A DNA stretch of 64,000 nt from JARRQJ01 sp963761035 (GTDB lineage: Bacteria > Pseudomonadota > Gammaproteobacteria > DRLM01). Position numbers and translations under genes: made by a program. The notes under the pieces were generated by a model. The model was not told the DNA's origin. It saw only the letters and a list, made by a program, of their open reading frames with translations, and ran no database searches. Of the stretch, positions 34,287 to 43,064 are shown piece by piece. The DNA lies in NCBI GenBank assembly GCA_963761035.1, contig CAVXFH010000002.1, forward strand, positions 558,001 to 622,000. Reading direction: 5' to 3'. Numbering within the stretch: the stretch's first letter is position 1; every line of letters starts with the position of its first letter.

Positions 34287-36842
34287 ATGGCAACCCAACT
34301 TCAAGAGTCGCTGATCGTCCAGTATCGGTCCGCCGCGGAAGCGTACGATGAAATGCGCGCGCCGGACGGCACGGTGCGCCCCCATTGGCAGTACCTGGCG
34401 CGGGCCCTGGCCGATTTGGGTCAAGACGAGCTCGGTGAACGGCGCAACGAAGCGCGGCGTCTGTTACGCGAGAACGGCGTCACCTACAACGTCTACGGCG
34501 ATACGGCGGGCGGCCAGCGCCCCTGGATTTTAGATCCCATCCCGCTGCTGATCTCCAGCGAGGAATGGCGCCGCATCGAGTCTGGCCTTACCCAACGCGC
34601 CGAAGTCCTTAACTTGTTGCTGCGCGATATCTATGGCCCGCGCGAACTGATTCGACGCGGATTGCTGCCGCCGGAATTGATATACGGCCACCCGGGCTTC
34701 CTGCGCCCCTGTTATCCCCTGGCCACCCAGAAGCCCCATGCGCTGATCTTCTACGCCGCGGATTTGGCGCGCGGCCCCGACGGCAAGATGTGGGTGCTCA
34801 GCGATCGCACTCAGGCACCGTCGGGCGCGGGCTATGCATTAGAAAACCGCACGGTGATGTCGCAGATCTTCCCCAGCCTGTTTCGCGACTCCCATGTACA
34901 CCGCCTGGCCCTGTTCTTTCAAAATATGCGCGCCAGTCTCGCCTCCCACGCGCCGCAGGGCGCCGATGATCCCCGCGTGGTCATCCTTACGCCGGGACCG
35001 TTTAACGAAACCTATTTCGAACACGCCTACCTCGCCAACTACCTCGGCTACAGTTTGGCGCAGGGCCACGATCTGACGATGCGTGACGGGCGAATATGGC
35101 TGCGTTCTTTACGGCGCCTGGAGCCGGTGGACGTCATCCTGCGCCGCGTCGACGATCATTATTGCGATCCGCTGGAACTGCTCCCCGATTCACGCTTAGG
35201 GATACCGGGATTGGCGGAATCGGCCCGGCGCGGCCACGTTACCATCGCCAATCCTCTGGGCGTCAGTTTGCTGGAAAACCCCGCTTTACACGCCTTCCTG
35301 CCGGGCATCGCCCAACACTTCCTCGGACAACCCTTGGAACTGCCTACTGTCGCGACCTGGTGGTGCGGCCAGGATCGCGAGCGTCGTCACGTCATCGCCA
35401 ATCTCGACAAAATGGTGGTGCGCATGACGCACCGCCGCACCGAGGCAATGCCTATATTCGGCTCCCTGCTTAGCCGCGATCAGCGGCGCGAGGTAGTCCG
35501 GCGGATCCGCGCTCAACCGCATCTCTATGTCGGTCAAGAGCGCATCAGTTTCTCTTGCGCACCGACTCTCGTCGATGACCGAATGACGGCGCGCCACGCC
35601 GTGCTGCGCTCTTTCCTGGTGGCGCGCGACGACGGCTATGTGGTCATGCCCGGCGGTTTGACCCGCGTCGCCGCATCGGGCGACAGCTTCATCGTCTCCA
35701 ATCAAGCCGGCGGCATCGCCAAAGACACGTGGGTCATCGCCTCCGAACCGGAGAAACAAGTCAGCCTGTTGCGCTCTATCATCACCGAGGCGGCTCCGAC
35801 GCTGCGCATGTCGCTGCCCCCCGGGGCGGCAGCCAACCTGTTCTGGTTCGCCCGCTATGCCGAGCGTGCGGAACACAGCATGCGCCTCATGCGTACGGTG
35901 CTCGCGGCCTATTACAGCGCCTCGGGCTTCGAAGAAACGCACAATCAAGAGTCCCTGTCGGCATTGTTGCAAGCACTCACCCGTGCTACATCCACCTATC
36001 CCGGCTTCGTCGGCACGCAGAAATCGGCACAGCCCATCGATATATCCGCCGAGCTGTTATCGCTTATCGCCATGCCTCAGCGCCATGGAAGCATTGCCTA
36101 CAATCTGCGGGCAATGTTGCAGGCCGCCAACGGCGTGCTGAATTTACTTTCCGGTGATACTTTGCGTCTGATCAACGATGTGTCGGATGGCCTCATTGCG
36201 CTCGAAAAAACGGCACACGCAGACTTGGCCGATCTCCAGGAACCGCTCAATCGCCTCATCGGCAACCTGGCGGCGCTGTCGGGGCTGACCATGGAGAGCA
36301 TACTGCGCGGCGAAGCCTGGCTGTTCCTGGACATCGGCCGCCGTATCGAACGCGGCTTGCTGTTAATCACTTTGTTGCGCGGCACACTGGTCTCGACGCA
36401 ACCTCCGGCGGTGGAATCCGCCTTGCTGGCGGCCGTATTGCGCAGCTGTGAAAGCCTCGGGGCCTATCGCCGCGGTTACAACGCCCCGCCGCAAGCCATA
36501 CCCGCTCTGGCGTTGTTATTGCTCAATGAGAACAATCCCCGCGCGCTGATGTTTCAACTGGCCTGTTTGGAGAGGCACGCCGCGGCATTGCCGCGCGAAC
36601 CCGACACCCCGCAATTGACCGCCGAGGCACGCAGCATACTGGAAGCGGCCACGGCGGTGCGCCTCAGCGAACTTGCCCGGTTGGCATCCGCCGATCCTGA
36701 AACCGGTTTGCGCGGCGCGCTCGATCAACTCCTGGTGCGGGTTGAGCATCTGTTGCGGAACACGTCCGACGACCTCAGCCGCGATTACTTCACCGACGCA
36801 CGCGGACCTCAACAGGTACTCGGATCGGAACCACCCCCATGA
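34287..36842 (+). CDS. circularly permuted ATP-grasp and alpha-E fusion protein
   Basis: An 851-residue fusion. Residues 1-480 are a second circularly permuted ATP-grasp ligase (NGVTYNVYGDTAGGQRPWIL, MWVLSDRTQAPSGAGYALEN, VVMPGGLTRVA, SNQAGGIAKDTWV). From about residue 510 (AANLFWFARYAERAEHSMRL) to the end is an alpha-E domain (GRRIERGLLLITLLRG). It duplicates in one polypeptide the two separate proteins at 28332-30748 and has diverged: the ATP-grasp part reads RMTHRR where the other has KPANESGG. The open frame begins at GTG 34284; ATG 34287 is chosen. It overlaps the next gene by 4 bp (ATGA). Confidence 0.88.
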   Translation: MATQLQESLIVQYRSAAEAYDEMRAPDGTVRPHWQYLARALADLGQDELGERRNEARRLLRENGVTYNVYGDTAGGQRPWILDPIPLLISSEEWRRIESGLTQRAEVLNLLLRDIYGPRELIRRGLLPPELIYGHPGFLRPCYPLATQKPHALIFYAADLARGPDGKMWVLSDRTQAPSGAGYALENRTVMSQIFPSLFRDSHVHRLALFFQNMRASLASHAPQGADDPRVVILTPGPFNETYFEHAYLANYLGYSLAQGHDLTMRDGRIWLRSLRRLEPVDVILRRVDDHYCDPLELLPDSRLGIPGLAESARRGHVTIANPLGVSLLENPALHAFLPGIAQHFLGQPLELPTVATWWCGQDRERRHVIANLDKMVVRMTHRRTEAMPIFGSLLSRDQRREVVRRIRAQPHLYVGQERISFSCAPTLVDDRMTARHAVLRSFLVARDDGYVVMPGGLTRVAASGDSFIVSNQAGGIAKDTWVIASEPEKQVSLLRSIITEAAPTLRMSLPPGAAANLFWFARYAERAEHSMRLMRTVLAAYYSASGFEETHNQESLSALLQALTRATSTYPGFVGTQKSAQPIDISAELLSLIAMPQRHGSIAYNLRAMLQAANGVLNLLSGDTLRLINDVSDGLIALEKTAHADLADLQEPLNRLIGNLAALSGLTMESILRGEAWLFLDIGRRIERGLLLITLLRGTLVSTQPPAVESALLAAVLRSCESLGAYRRGYNAPPQAIPALALLLLNENNPRALMFQLACLERHAAALPREPDTPQLTAEARSILEAATAVRLSELARLASADPETGLRGALDQLLVRVEHLLRNTSDDLSRDYFTDARGPQQVLGSEPPP

Positions 36843-37733
36843 AATACCGCATTACCCATCAGACTACTTATTCCTACGAACAACCGGTGACCAGCTGCTA
36901 CAACGAAGCGCACTTGATACCGCGCGACGGTCCGCACCAGCGTTGCCTGGATTATCGCGTCGACGTCGAGCCCGCGCCCTGCGATCGGACGGAGCGCGAG
37001 GACTTCTTCGGCAATCGCGTGCTGTATTTCGCCATTGAGGAGCCGCATGACACCCTGATCACTACCGCCATCAGCGAAGTCGCCATCGAGGATAACGGCG
37101 TGCAGCTGCCGTTCCGCTCCAATGCGCCGTGGCGCGAATCGACGCGTCGCCTGAAAGAAGAGCGCAGCCCCGCCAACCTGGATGCCGTTCAATACCTGCT
37201 GGATTCACCCATGGCCGGCGTGGCGCCGCGAATCAAACGCTACGCGGCGACTTCCTTTCGCGAGCAGGGCTCTTTGGCGGAAATCGTGTTCGACCTGATG
37301 GCGCGCATCCATCGCGATTTCGACTACGACCCCGATTTCACCACCGTGGCCACGCCGCTCAGCGAGGTATTTGAGCATCGCCGCGGCGTGTGCCAGGACT
37401 TCGCCCACCTCGCCATCGCCTGCCTGCGCAGTCACGGCGTGCCGGCGCGCTATGTCTCCGGCTACATCGAAACCCTGCCACCCTCTGGACAGGCGAAGCT
37501 GCGCGGCGCCGATGCCTCCCACGCCTGGTTTTCCGCTTACGATCCCTATGTCGGCTGGCTGGACTACGACCCCACCAACAATCAGGTGCCCTATGGGCCG
37601 CCACATCACCACGGCCTGGGGCCGCGACTACGCCGACATCACGCCGCTCAAGGGCGTGATCTACGGCGGCGGCGCGCATCAACACGCCAAAGTCGCCGTT
37701 GACGTGACTGTCCTGCCCGATAATAGCGATTAA
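36839..37733 (+). CDS. transglutaminase-like protein, frameshifted near the C-terminus
   Basis: A transglutaminase-family protein of about 298 residues. The N-terminal fold starts MKYRITHQTTYSYEQPVTSC, and the triad is Cys185 (GVCQDFAHLA), His228 (ASHAWFSAY) and Asp244 (DYDPTNNQ). The uninterrupted frame stops at 37702 with an Arg-rich tail. In another frame from about 37590 the family ending continues as RHITTAWGRDYADITPLKGV and IYGGGAHQHAKVAVDV to TAA 37731-37733. A one-base shift near 37588-37596 therefore separates the two, either a real mutation or a sequence error. The triad is upstream of it and intact. Confidence 0.8.
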
Positions 37734-37954
37734 TCGAATACAAGCCGCGCGCTATCGGTGCTCACGCATAGGGAGAATAGACAGCGGCTATACTGCATTG
37801 CTAGAACCCTACACGTTCCAGGCTGTGCGGCGGACCTCTATAAGGGGTGTCTCCACGCGCATCGTCAACGGCGATTCCAATGCATTTGCTATTCGATTAG
37901 ACTCCGTTTAAGGGGAAATAAAATGCCAGAAGGGCTTCCGTTAATAGAATTCCC

Positions 37955-38899
37955 ATGCCGAACAAACATCCTATCATCGCCGTAACCGGTTCCTCCGGCG
38001 CCGGCACTACCTCGGTTCAGCATGCCTTCGCCGAGATCTTCCGCCGCCTCGATATCAATGCCGCCAATGTGCACGGCGATGCCTTTTTTCGTTACACGCG
38101 CGACGAATGGCGCAAGCCATCGATGACTTCGATCGCAAGCCGGCAAACCCATCAGCCATTTCGGTCCCGGACACCAACCTGTTTCGCGGAATTGGAAAAC
38201 CTGTTTCGCGAGTACTCTGCGAGCGGTACGGGGAAGATAAGGCACTACGCCAAGGACGAAGAAGAGGCTGCGCTGCACGCAGGTCGCCCGTCGGCGAATT
38301 CACCGCGTGGACACGTACTGCCGGCAGACCGATCTGCTGTTTTACGAGGGACTGCACGGCGGGGTCGCCGCCTCCACCTGGACCCGGCGCCGCTCCAGTC
38401 CCGCTCACCTCCCGGCGCATCAGCCCGAACGGCGGCAGGGCAACGGCGGCGTCGACGTCGCCAGGATGTCGATCTGCTCATCGGCGTGGTGCCGGTGATC
38501 AATCTCGAATGGATACAAAAGATATATCGCGATTGCGGAACCGGCACCGACGATCGGGATGAGGTGACCGCCACAATATTGCGCAGGATGAACGATTACA
38601 TCAATTTCATCGTGCCGCAGTTCTCCATCACCGATATCAATTTTCAGCGCGTCCCCACCGTCGACACCTCCAATCCCTTCGAAATCCAGGAGGCGCCCAG
38701 CGCCGACCAAAGCATGGTCGTCATCCATTTTCGCGACCCCAAGCGCCATGACTTTCCAGCATTATTAAACAAGATCGGCGGCGCCTTCATGTCGCGTTCC
38801 AATACGATGGTCGTGCCCGGCGGGGCGATGACTCACGCGCTCGAAGTCATCTGTACGCCGATAATACGGACTCTAGTCTCGGCACGGCCAATCGCTTAG
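37955..38899 (+). pseudogene. prkB: PrkB-type phosphoribulokinase-like gene with multiple frameshifts
   Basis: The first 45 codons (HPIIAVTGSSGAGTTSVQHA with its P-loop, then NVHGDAFFRYTRDEW) and the last 140 (VDLLIGVVPVINLEWIQKIY, FQRVPTVDTSNPFEIQE, MVVIHFRD, NTMVVPGGAM) match the E. coli PrkB-like family. Between 38100 and 38460 the match jumps among three frames: MAQAIDDFDRK, ISHFGP, DTNLF, AELENLFREYSASGTGKIRH and QTDLLFYEGLHGGVA. At least five single-base shifts are needed, so the gene is called a pseudogene, though clustered errors could produce the same picture. Confidence 0.85.
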
Positions 38900-39102
38900 C
38901 CTGAAACGCGACTGGAGAAATTGTTTTGCTATACATAAAGCAGTAATGGATGAACGAACGGCGTACGCCGGCCACGCCGATTTATGCTGTAACACGTACG
39001 CCTTTTCAACGGTGAAATTTCCGACTCAGCGGCAAGTCGTCATCGTCCGCTCTTGCCCTTGCCGGTCATCCGACATTGGACGGAGTCAAGCCACGTCGGC
39101 TA

Positions 39103-39609
39103 TTACGCTTTCCCGAGATAATCCTGCTTGCCGATCTCGACGCCATTATGACGCAGAATGCCGTAAACGGTGGTAATGTGGAAATAGACATTGGGCAACA
39201 CGTAATTGAGCAGATACGGCATGCCCAAGAAGGTCCGGGTGGTATCGTGAAACTTCAGGGTGATGGTCTTGTCCTCCGAACCGTCGATCTGCTCGGGCTT
39301 GAGCGTCGCGAGATAATCCACGGTCTTGCGGAGACGGGCAATGAGTTCGGGAAAGCTCGCCTCGTTATCCTCATACTTGGGCGGCTCCAAACCCGCCAGC
39401 CGCGCCACGCTGCCCTTAATATTGTCCGTTGCTATCTGCACTTGGCGCGACAGGGGAAACATATCCGGATAAAGCCGGGCGTTGATCAGCACTGCCGGGT
39501 CGATCTTCTTGGCGCGGGCATGGGCCATGGCTTTTTCAAGGATGGCGGACAGGTTGTTGAGCATTAGGGTAAAGGCGGGCACAGAGGCCTGGTACATTGA
39601 AATTTTCAT
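39103..39609 (-). CDS. DUF1993 family protein
   Basis: A 168-residue soluble helical protein of the DUF1993 family, which has a DinB-like four-helix fold. The start MKISMYQASVPAFTLMLNNL and the middle LYPDMFPLSRQVQIATDN are typical, as is FLGMPYLLNYVLPNVYFHIT near the C-terminus with a possible metal-ligand His. Function unknown. It stands alone on the minus strand between the broken prkB and slyD. Confidence 0.85.
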   Translation of the reverse strand: MKISMYQASVPAFTLMLNNLSAILEKAMAHARAKKIDPAVLINARLYPDMFPLSRQVQIATDNIKGSVARLAGLEPPKYEDNEASFPELIARLRKTVDYLATLKPEQIDGSEDKTITLKFHDTTRTFLGMPYLLNYVLPNVYFHITTVYGILRHNGVEIGKQDYLGKA

Positions 39610-39819
39610 GGACTACTCTCCCGGAAAAGGCGTTAGGTAAAGCGGTTAGATGCGTCGGCCTGATGCCTGCGCTAGCGGCAATCTGTTTAAACAAGCACCG
39701 GTCGGGCGCTGAGCATACCACGGATAACGGTGGCCGGCGCAATGAAAACATCTCGTAAAAAATCACTCAGATAGAGCTGCATATCTCGGATGGTCCGCAA
39801 CGCCGCCCGCGACTTGCCA

Positions 39820-40314
39820 TCAATGCTGGTGGCCGCCTTTACCGTGCACATGGCCATGATGTATTTCTTCCGCCGTCGCGTCACGCACATCCACCACCTC
39901 GACCTCGAAGGTCACCGTCTTGCCGGCCAAAGGATGGTTGGTGTCGATGTCAATGGTCTTGAGCCCGGCCTTGACCACCGTCACTTCCTGCGGACCCGTA
40001 GCGGTGTTCACCCGCACCGCCGTACCCGGTTTATAACTTATCCTCTTATTGCCGGGGTTAACCAGATGTTTAATGGATATCCGCTGCACGGCGCCTTCCC
40101 GGCGCGGACCATAGGCCTTCTCCGGCGGCAAGGTTACCGTAAACTTGTCGCCCGCCCGCCGTCCCGCCAAGGCTTCATCCAAACCCGGAAGCATGTAATC
40201 ATGCCCCCGCAAATACACCACCGGCTTGCCGTTATACGAATCCTCAAAGACGGCTTGACCGGGCGTGCTCAAGCGATAATGTAAGGTGACTACTTTATCC
40301 GCTGCAATCAACAT
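39820..40314 (-). CDS. slyD: FKBP-type peptidyl-prolyl isomerase SlyD
   Basis: A 164-residue SlyD-type FKBP, a prolyl isomerase and chaperone with an inserted-in-flap domain. VTLHYRLSTPGQAVFEDSYN, YLRGHDYMLPGLDEALAGRR and FTVTLPPEKAYGPR mark the FKBP fold, and NHPLAGKTVTFEVEVVDVRD is the standard exit from the flap domain. The C-terminus HHGHVHGKGGHQH is a short histidine-rich metal-binding tail, as in nickel-binding SlyD. ATG 40312-40314 gives MLIAADKVV; the frame extends five codons upstream. Confidence 0.93.
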   Translation of the reverse strand: MLIAADKVVTLHYRLSTPGQAVFEDSYNGKPVVYLRGHDYMLPGLDEALAGRRAGDKFTVTLPPEKAYGPRREGAVQRISIKHLVNPGNKRISYKPGTAVRVNTATGPQEVTVVKAGLKTIDIDTNHPLAGKTVTFEVEVVDVRDATAEEIHHGHVHGKGGHQH

Positions 40315-40376
40315 AACTTCCCGCTCCAATCATAGTCAGAGTCGTATTTCACCATAATAATGGACATCCGGATTTT

Positions 40377-40859
40377 CTACCAAATAAATGCTCTACGGCG
40401 GGTCAGCATCTTGTAGCAGCCGGCAGCCGAAACGCCGAATACGGCATGGGTCAGCAGAGTGATCCAATCGCGGGTTTCAATAAACCAAGGGAATAAAATC
40501 GTAAAGACGTACATATTGACAGCGAACAGCGCCAGTCCGTATACGGCACCCGCCAGCAGCGCGATAGGCAGGCCGCGCCGGGCAATGAGTACGGCCAGTA
40601 CCGCGCCGTAGACCACGGAAAGCACAAAATGGATCAGCGTCGCCGCCGTCATCACTACCCAATCGAAGCTGGCCGGCGGGGGCAGGACACCTCTCCCCAT
40701 GACGATGGCCGCGGCCAGACGGGCATCGCGATACAAAATCCCGGGCAGGACATCCCCAAAGGCCCACCACAAGAGAATTTGCGCCACGGTTGCGATGACA
40801 CCGGCGGCGACGCCCGAGTAGATCGCGGCCCTCCAGTCTATTGAGATGCGCGGCGCCAA
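40377..40859 (-). CDS. small integral membrane protein, unknown
   Basis: A 160-residue hydrophobic protein with four predicted transmembrane segments: AAIYSGVAAGVIATVAQILL, VVMTAATLIHFVLSVVYGAV, IALLAGAVYGLALFAVNMYV and a final helix around LLTHAVFGVSAAGCYKML. Both ends carry basic residues. The family is not recognised with certainty; similar short proteins are often labelled hypothetical. It is followed on the same strand, from 40867 on, by an SRPBCC gene that ends 7 bp before its start, so the two are probably co-transcribed. Confidence 0.6.
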   Translation of the reverse strand: MAPRISIDWRAAIYSGVAAGVIATVAQILLWWAFGDVLPGILYRDARLAAAIVMGRGVLPPPASFDWVVMTAATLIHFVLSVVYGAVLAVLIARRGLPIALLAGAVYGLALFAVNMYVFTILFPWFIETRDWITLLTHAVFGVSAAGCYKMLTRRRAFIW

Positions 40860-40866
40860 ACGATTT

Positions 40867-41346
40867 TCAGCCGTGCACCAAGCTCAGCAGCCGGGCGTTC
40901 AACAAACGCGCCATACCCTCCGCGCCCTGACGCATTATTTGGTCGTGATTCCATTTGAATATTGGCCGCGCGACGGGTGCGATGAGATTCATCCACCAGC
41001 GGTTGGTGCGCACCAACCATTCATAGCGCACCACGGTCACACCGCCATCATCGGCAAACCGCCAACATCCGATGCCCTCCACTTCCCCGCTGGCCCGGCC
41101 CTCGAGCAGCGTGAGCGGCACGATGCGGGTTACCCGCACCTCAAAGCTAAGCCGGTAGGGCAGCCGCCCCCGCCAGGTAAAGCGGCGCAGACTGCCGATC
41201 CCCGCCGCATCCCCCGCATCGAACTCCTCCACCTTTTCCACGCCCTTCCACCACTGCGGCCAATAGAGGCATTGGGAAACCGCGTCGCATACCTGGGGCA
41301 GAGGCGCCTCGATCCGCCACACGGTGACAAACCGGAATGCCGCCAT
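40867..41346 (-). CDS. SRPBCC (START/polyketide cyclase-like) family protein
   Basis: A 159-residue protein of the SRPBCC fold, a helix-grip domain that binds hydrophobic ligands. The pattern WRIEAPLPQVCDAVSQCLYW with PQWWKGV, then RFTWRGRLPYRLSFEVRVTR, and the long C-terminal helix ending GMARLLNARL fit the fold. No signal peptide. ATG 41344-41346 (MAAFRFVTVW) is preferred to 41367. It is just upstream of the small membrane protein gene on the same strand. Ligand unknown. Confidence 0.75.
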   Translation of the reverse strand: MAAFRFVTVWRIEAPLPQVCDAVSQCLYWPQWWKGVEKVEEFDAGDAAGIGSLRRFTWRGRLPYRLSFEVRVTRIVPLTLLEGRASGEVEGIGCWRFADDGGVTVVRYEWLVRTNRWWMNLIAPVARPIFKWNHDQIMRQGAEGMARLLNARLLSLVHG

Positions 41347-41411
41347 GACGGCTCTATTGCGTAACAAAGTCGAGGGGAAACGCCGCGGCGAACTCTATCT
41401 CGAACATAAAT

Positions 41412-41837
41412 TTACGGGATCACTTCGAGGATGCCCTTCATGCCCTTTTCCTCGTGGCTTTTAAAAAATAGAAATTTGTTCCGACAATAAAAAGTGTACT
41501 TCCCCGTTACCTTGGGCGTGAACTCGACGGTCTTGGGGTCGGTACTCAAGGATTCGTCGATCATCACCCCCGAATCCGGCATCTTCAGCACGAAGGTATG
41601 GGGGACGATCCCCCACTCCCGTCTGATCGACAGCACCACGGGCACATTGACCTTGACGATGATGTGATCGGGCTTGAAAAAATAACTGCCGCCGAGTACC
41701 TCCACCCGCTGCTTGCCGTCGGCACCCACCACGGCCTGCACGGTCTCCGCCGGGGAGGTATCCTCGGCAAATACCGGCATAATCTGAACGACCGCTAAAA
41801 CCGCGACCATATACAGCGCGAATCTTTTCATTGACAT
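41412..41837 (-). CDS. exported cupredoxin-like copper protein
   Basis: A 141-residue protein with signal peptide MSMKRFALYMVAVLAVVQIMP and a cupredoxin-like domain. The likely copper ligands are His in VPHTFVL and the Cys and His in the C-terminal loop FYCRNKFLFFKSHEEKGMKG, resembling the plastocyanin-like Cys-x-His-x-Met arrangement with an enlarged loop. The start is ATG 41835-41837, with GGAGGGATCT directly before it; the frame continues 55 codons upstream without family features. It is likely a periplasmic electron-transfer or copper-binding protein. Metal content is inferred. Confidence 0.75.
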   Translation of the reverse strand: MSMKRFALYMVAVLAVVQIMPVFAEDTSPAETVQAVVGADGKQRVEVLGGSYFFKPDHIIVKVNVPVVLSIRREWGIVPHTFVLKMPDSGVMIDESLSTDPKTVEFTPKVTGKYTFYCRNKFLFFKSHEEKGMKGILEVIP

Positions 41838-41998
41838 AGATCCCTCCAACGCTACCTGCCACGCACCCATTTTAATAATAGCAGCGGAACGAATAATCAT
41901 GGGGCGAATAAATGACGGTTTAGCCGCCTCTTCCCATTTTCCCCGCCAACGGTAACCAGCGCGGAAAGGCAACCGCGCAGCCTGCACTACCCGCATCC

Positions 41999-42262
41999 TC
42001 AATCCTGCAACAGGGGATGATCCTTCGGCAACTGCTTCGAATACCAGATGGCAAGCTTGTGCCGCATCGATTGCTGCGATACCTGGTCCTCGGGCAAGGC
42101 TTGAATGAGCTTATCGTGCACGAAGAGTCGATAAAGATAAAGGAGCTTGTCGCTCGCCGAATCCGTCGCCTCGAACTTGGCGACGCCGCGCGCTTCGGCA
42201 TAGCGCATCCCGACGAGGATAGCCCCCTTTACCAATTCCGCTTCATGCTTGAGCTTCTTCAT
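41999..42262 (-). CDS. short hypothetical protein
   Basis: An 87-residue helical protein from ATG 42260-42262: MKKLKHEAELVKGAILVGMR, then EATDSASDKLLYLYRLFVHD and KLAIWYSKQLPKDHPLLQD. No family recognised and no signal peptide. The frame is open another 34 codons upstream to 42364, but those codons lack features. It lies 161 bp upstream of the cupredoxin gene on the same strand. Confidence 0.5.
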   Translation of the reverse strand: MKKLKHEAELVKGAILVGMRYAEARGVAKFEATDSASDKLLYLYRLFVHDKLIQALPEDQVSQQSMRHKLAIWYSKQLPKDHPLLQD

Positions 42263-42551
42263 GGCAACCCCGCGCTGTTCACATAGGTTTATGGTAGCCA
42301 AGCATGCCTCTTTTGGCAAAGCGCCATGCCTGAATGTATCCCGCATTGATCTCGGCAATTCCATACGGAAAAATATTCACCCTTCCGCCTCACGAGGAAA
42401 GTTCGCGATTCCTTTTCCGGCTACGATGGCAATGCCCAATCATTTTCCGATGCTGGCGATCAGTAATCCCGGGTTTACTCGGTTTTTTATAACGTCGCTT
42501 CCCCGCATCGTGTTATGTTCTGCTGCACTCAAACTTACGCAAAGGTGAAAA

Positions 42552-43037
42552 ATGAGCCTGTGTCCCTGTCAATCCGGCAAGGAATACGCCGCCTGCTGCG
42601 GCCCCGTGATCAGCGGCGACCGAGCCGCTTCCACCGCCGAGATCTTGATGCGATCCCGGTATAGCGCGTTCGCAAAAAATGAGACCGCCTACCTGGAACA
42701 AAGCCTCCACCCGGATCAGCGCGCCGACTATGACCCGGCCGCCACCCGACATTGGGCGGGTCATTCGGAATGGGTAAAGCTGGAGATCCTCGATACCGGC
42801 GGCGGGGGCGAAGAAGATGAGGAAGGCACTGTCGAATTCATCGCAACCTACCGTCAAAAGGGCAATACCCTTACCCATCATGAAGTGGGCCGGTTCAGCC
42901 GGTTGAACGGCGCATGGTATTACACGGACGGCGAAATCATCACGCCGGGCACCGTGCGCAACGAACATCCCAAGACAGGCCGCAACGACCCGTGTCCCTG
43001 CGGCAGCGGAAAGAAATATAAGAAATGCTGCGGGTAA
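42552..43037 (+). CDS. ychJ: YchJ family SEC-C zinc-binding protein
   Basis: A 161-residue UPF0225/YchJ protein. It begins with a Cys cluster, CPCQSGKEYAACCGP, has the family core AEILMRSRYSAFAKNETAYL and a central NTF2-like region ending HHEVGRFSRLNGAWYYTDG, and finishes with a canonical SEC-C zinc motif, GRNDPCPCGSGKKYKKCCG. Such motifs bind zinc and often mediate protein contacts. The start is well placed after GGTGAAAA. Role unknown. Confidence 0.92.
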   Translation: MSLCPCQSGKEYAACCGPVISGDRAASTAEILMRSRYSAFAKNETAYLEQSLHPDQRADYDPAATRHWAGHSEWVKLEILDTGGGGEEDEEGTVEFIATYRQKGNTLTHHEVGRFSRLNGAWYYTDGEIITPGTVRNEHPKTGRNDPCPCGSGKKYKKCCG

Positions 43038-43064
43038 AATTACCTTAGAGGACGACGGTGACAG

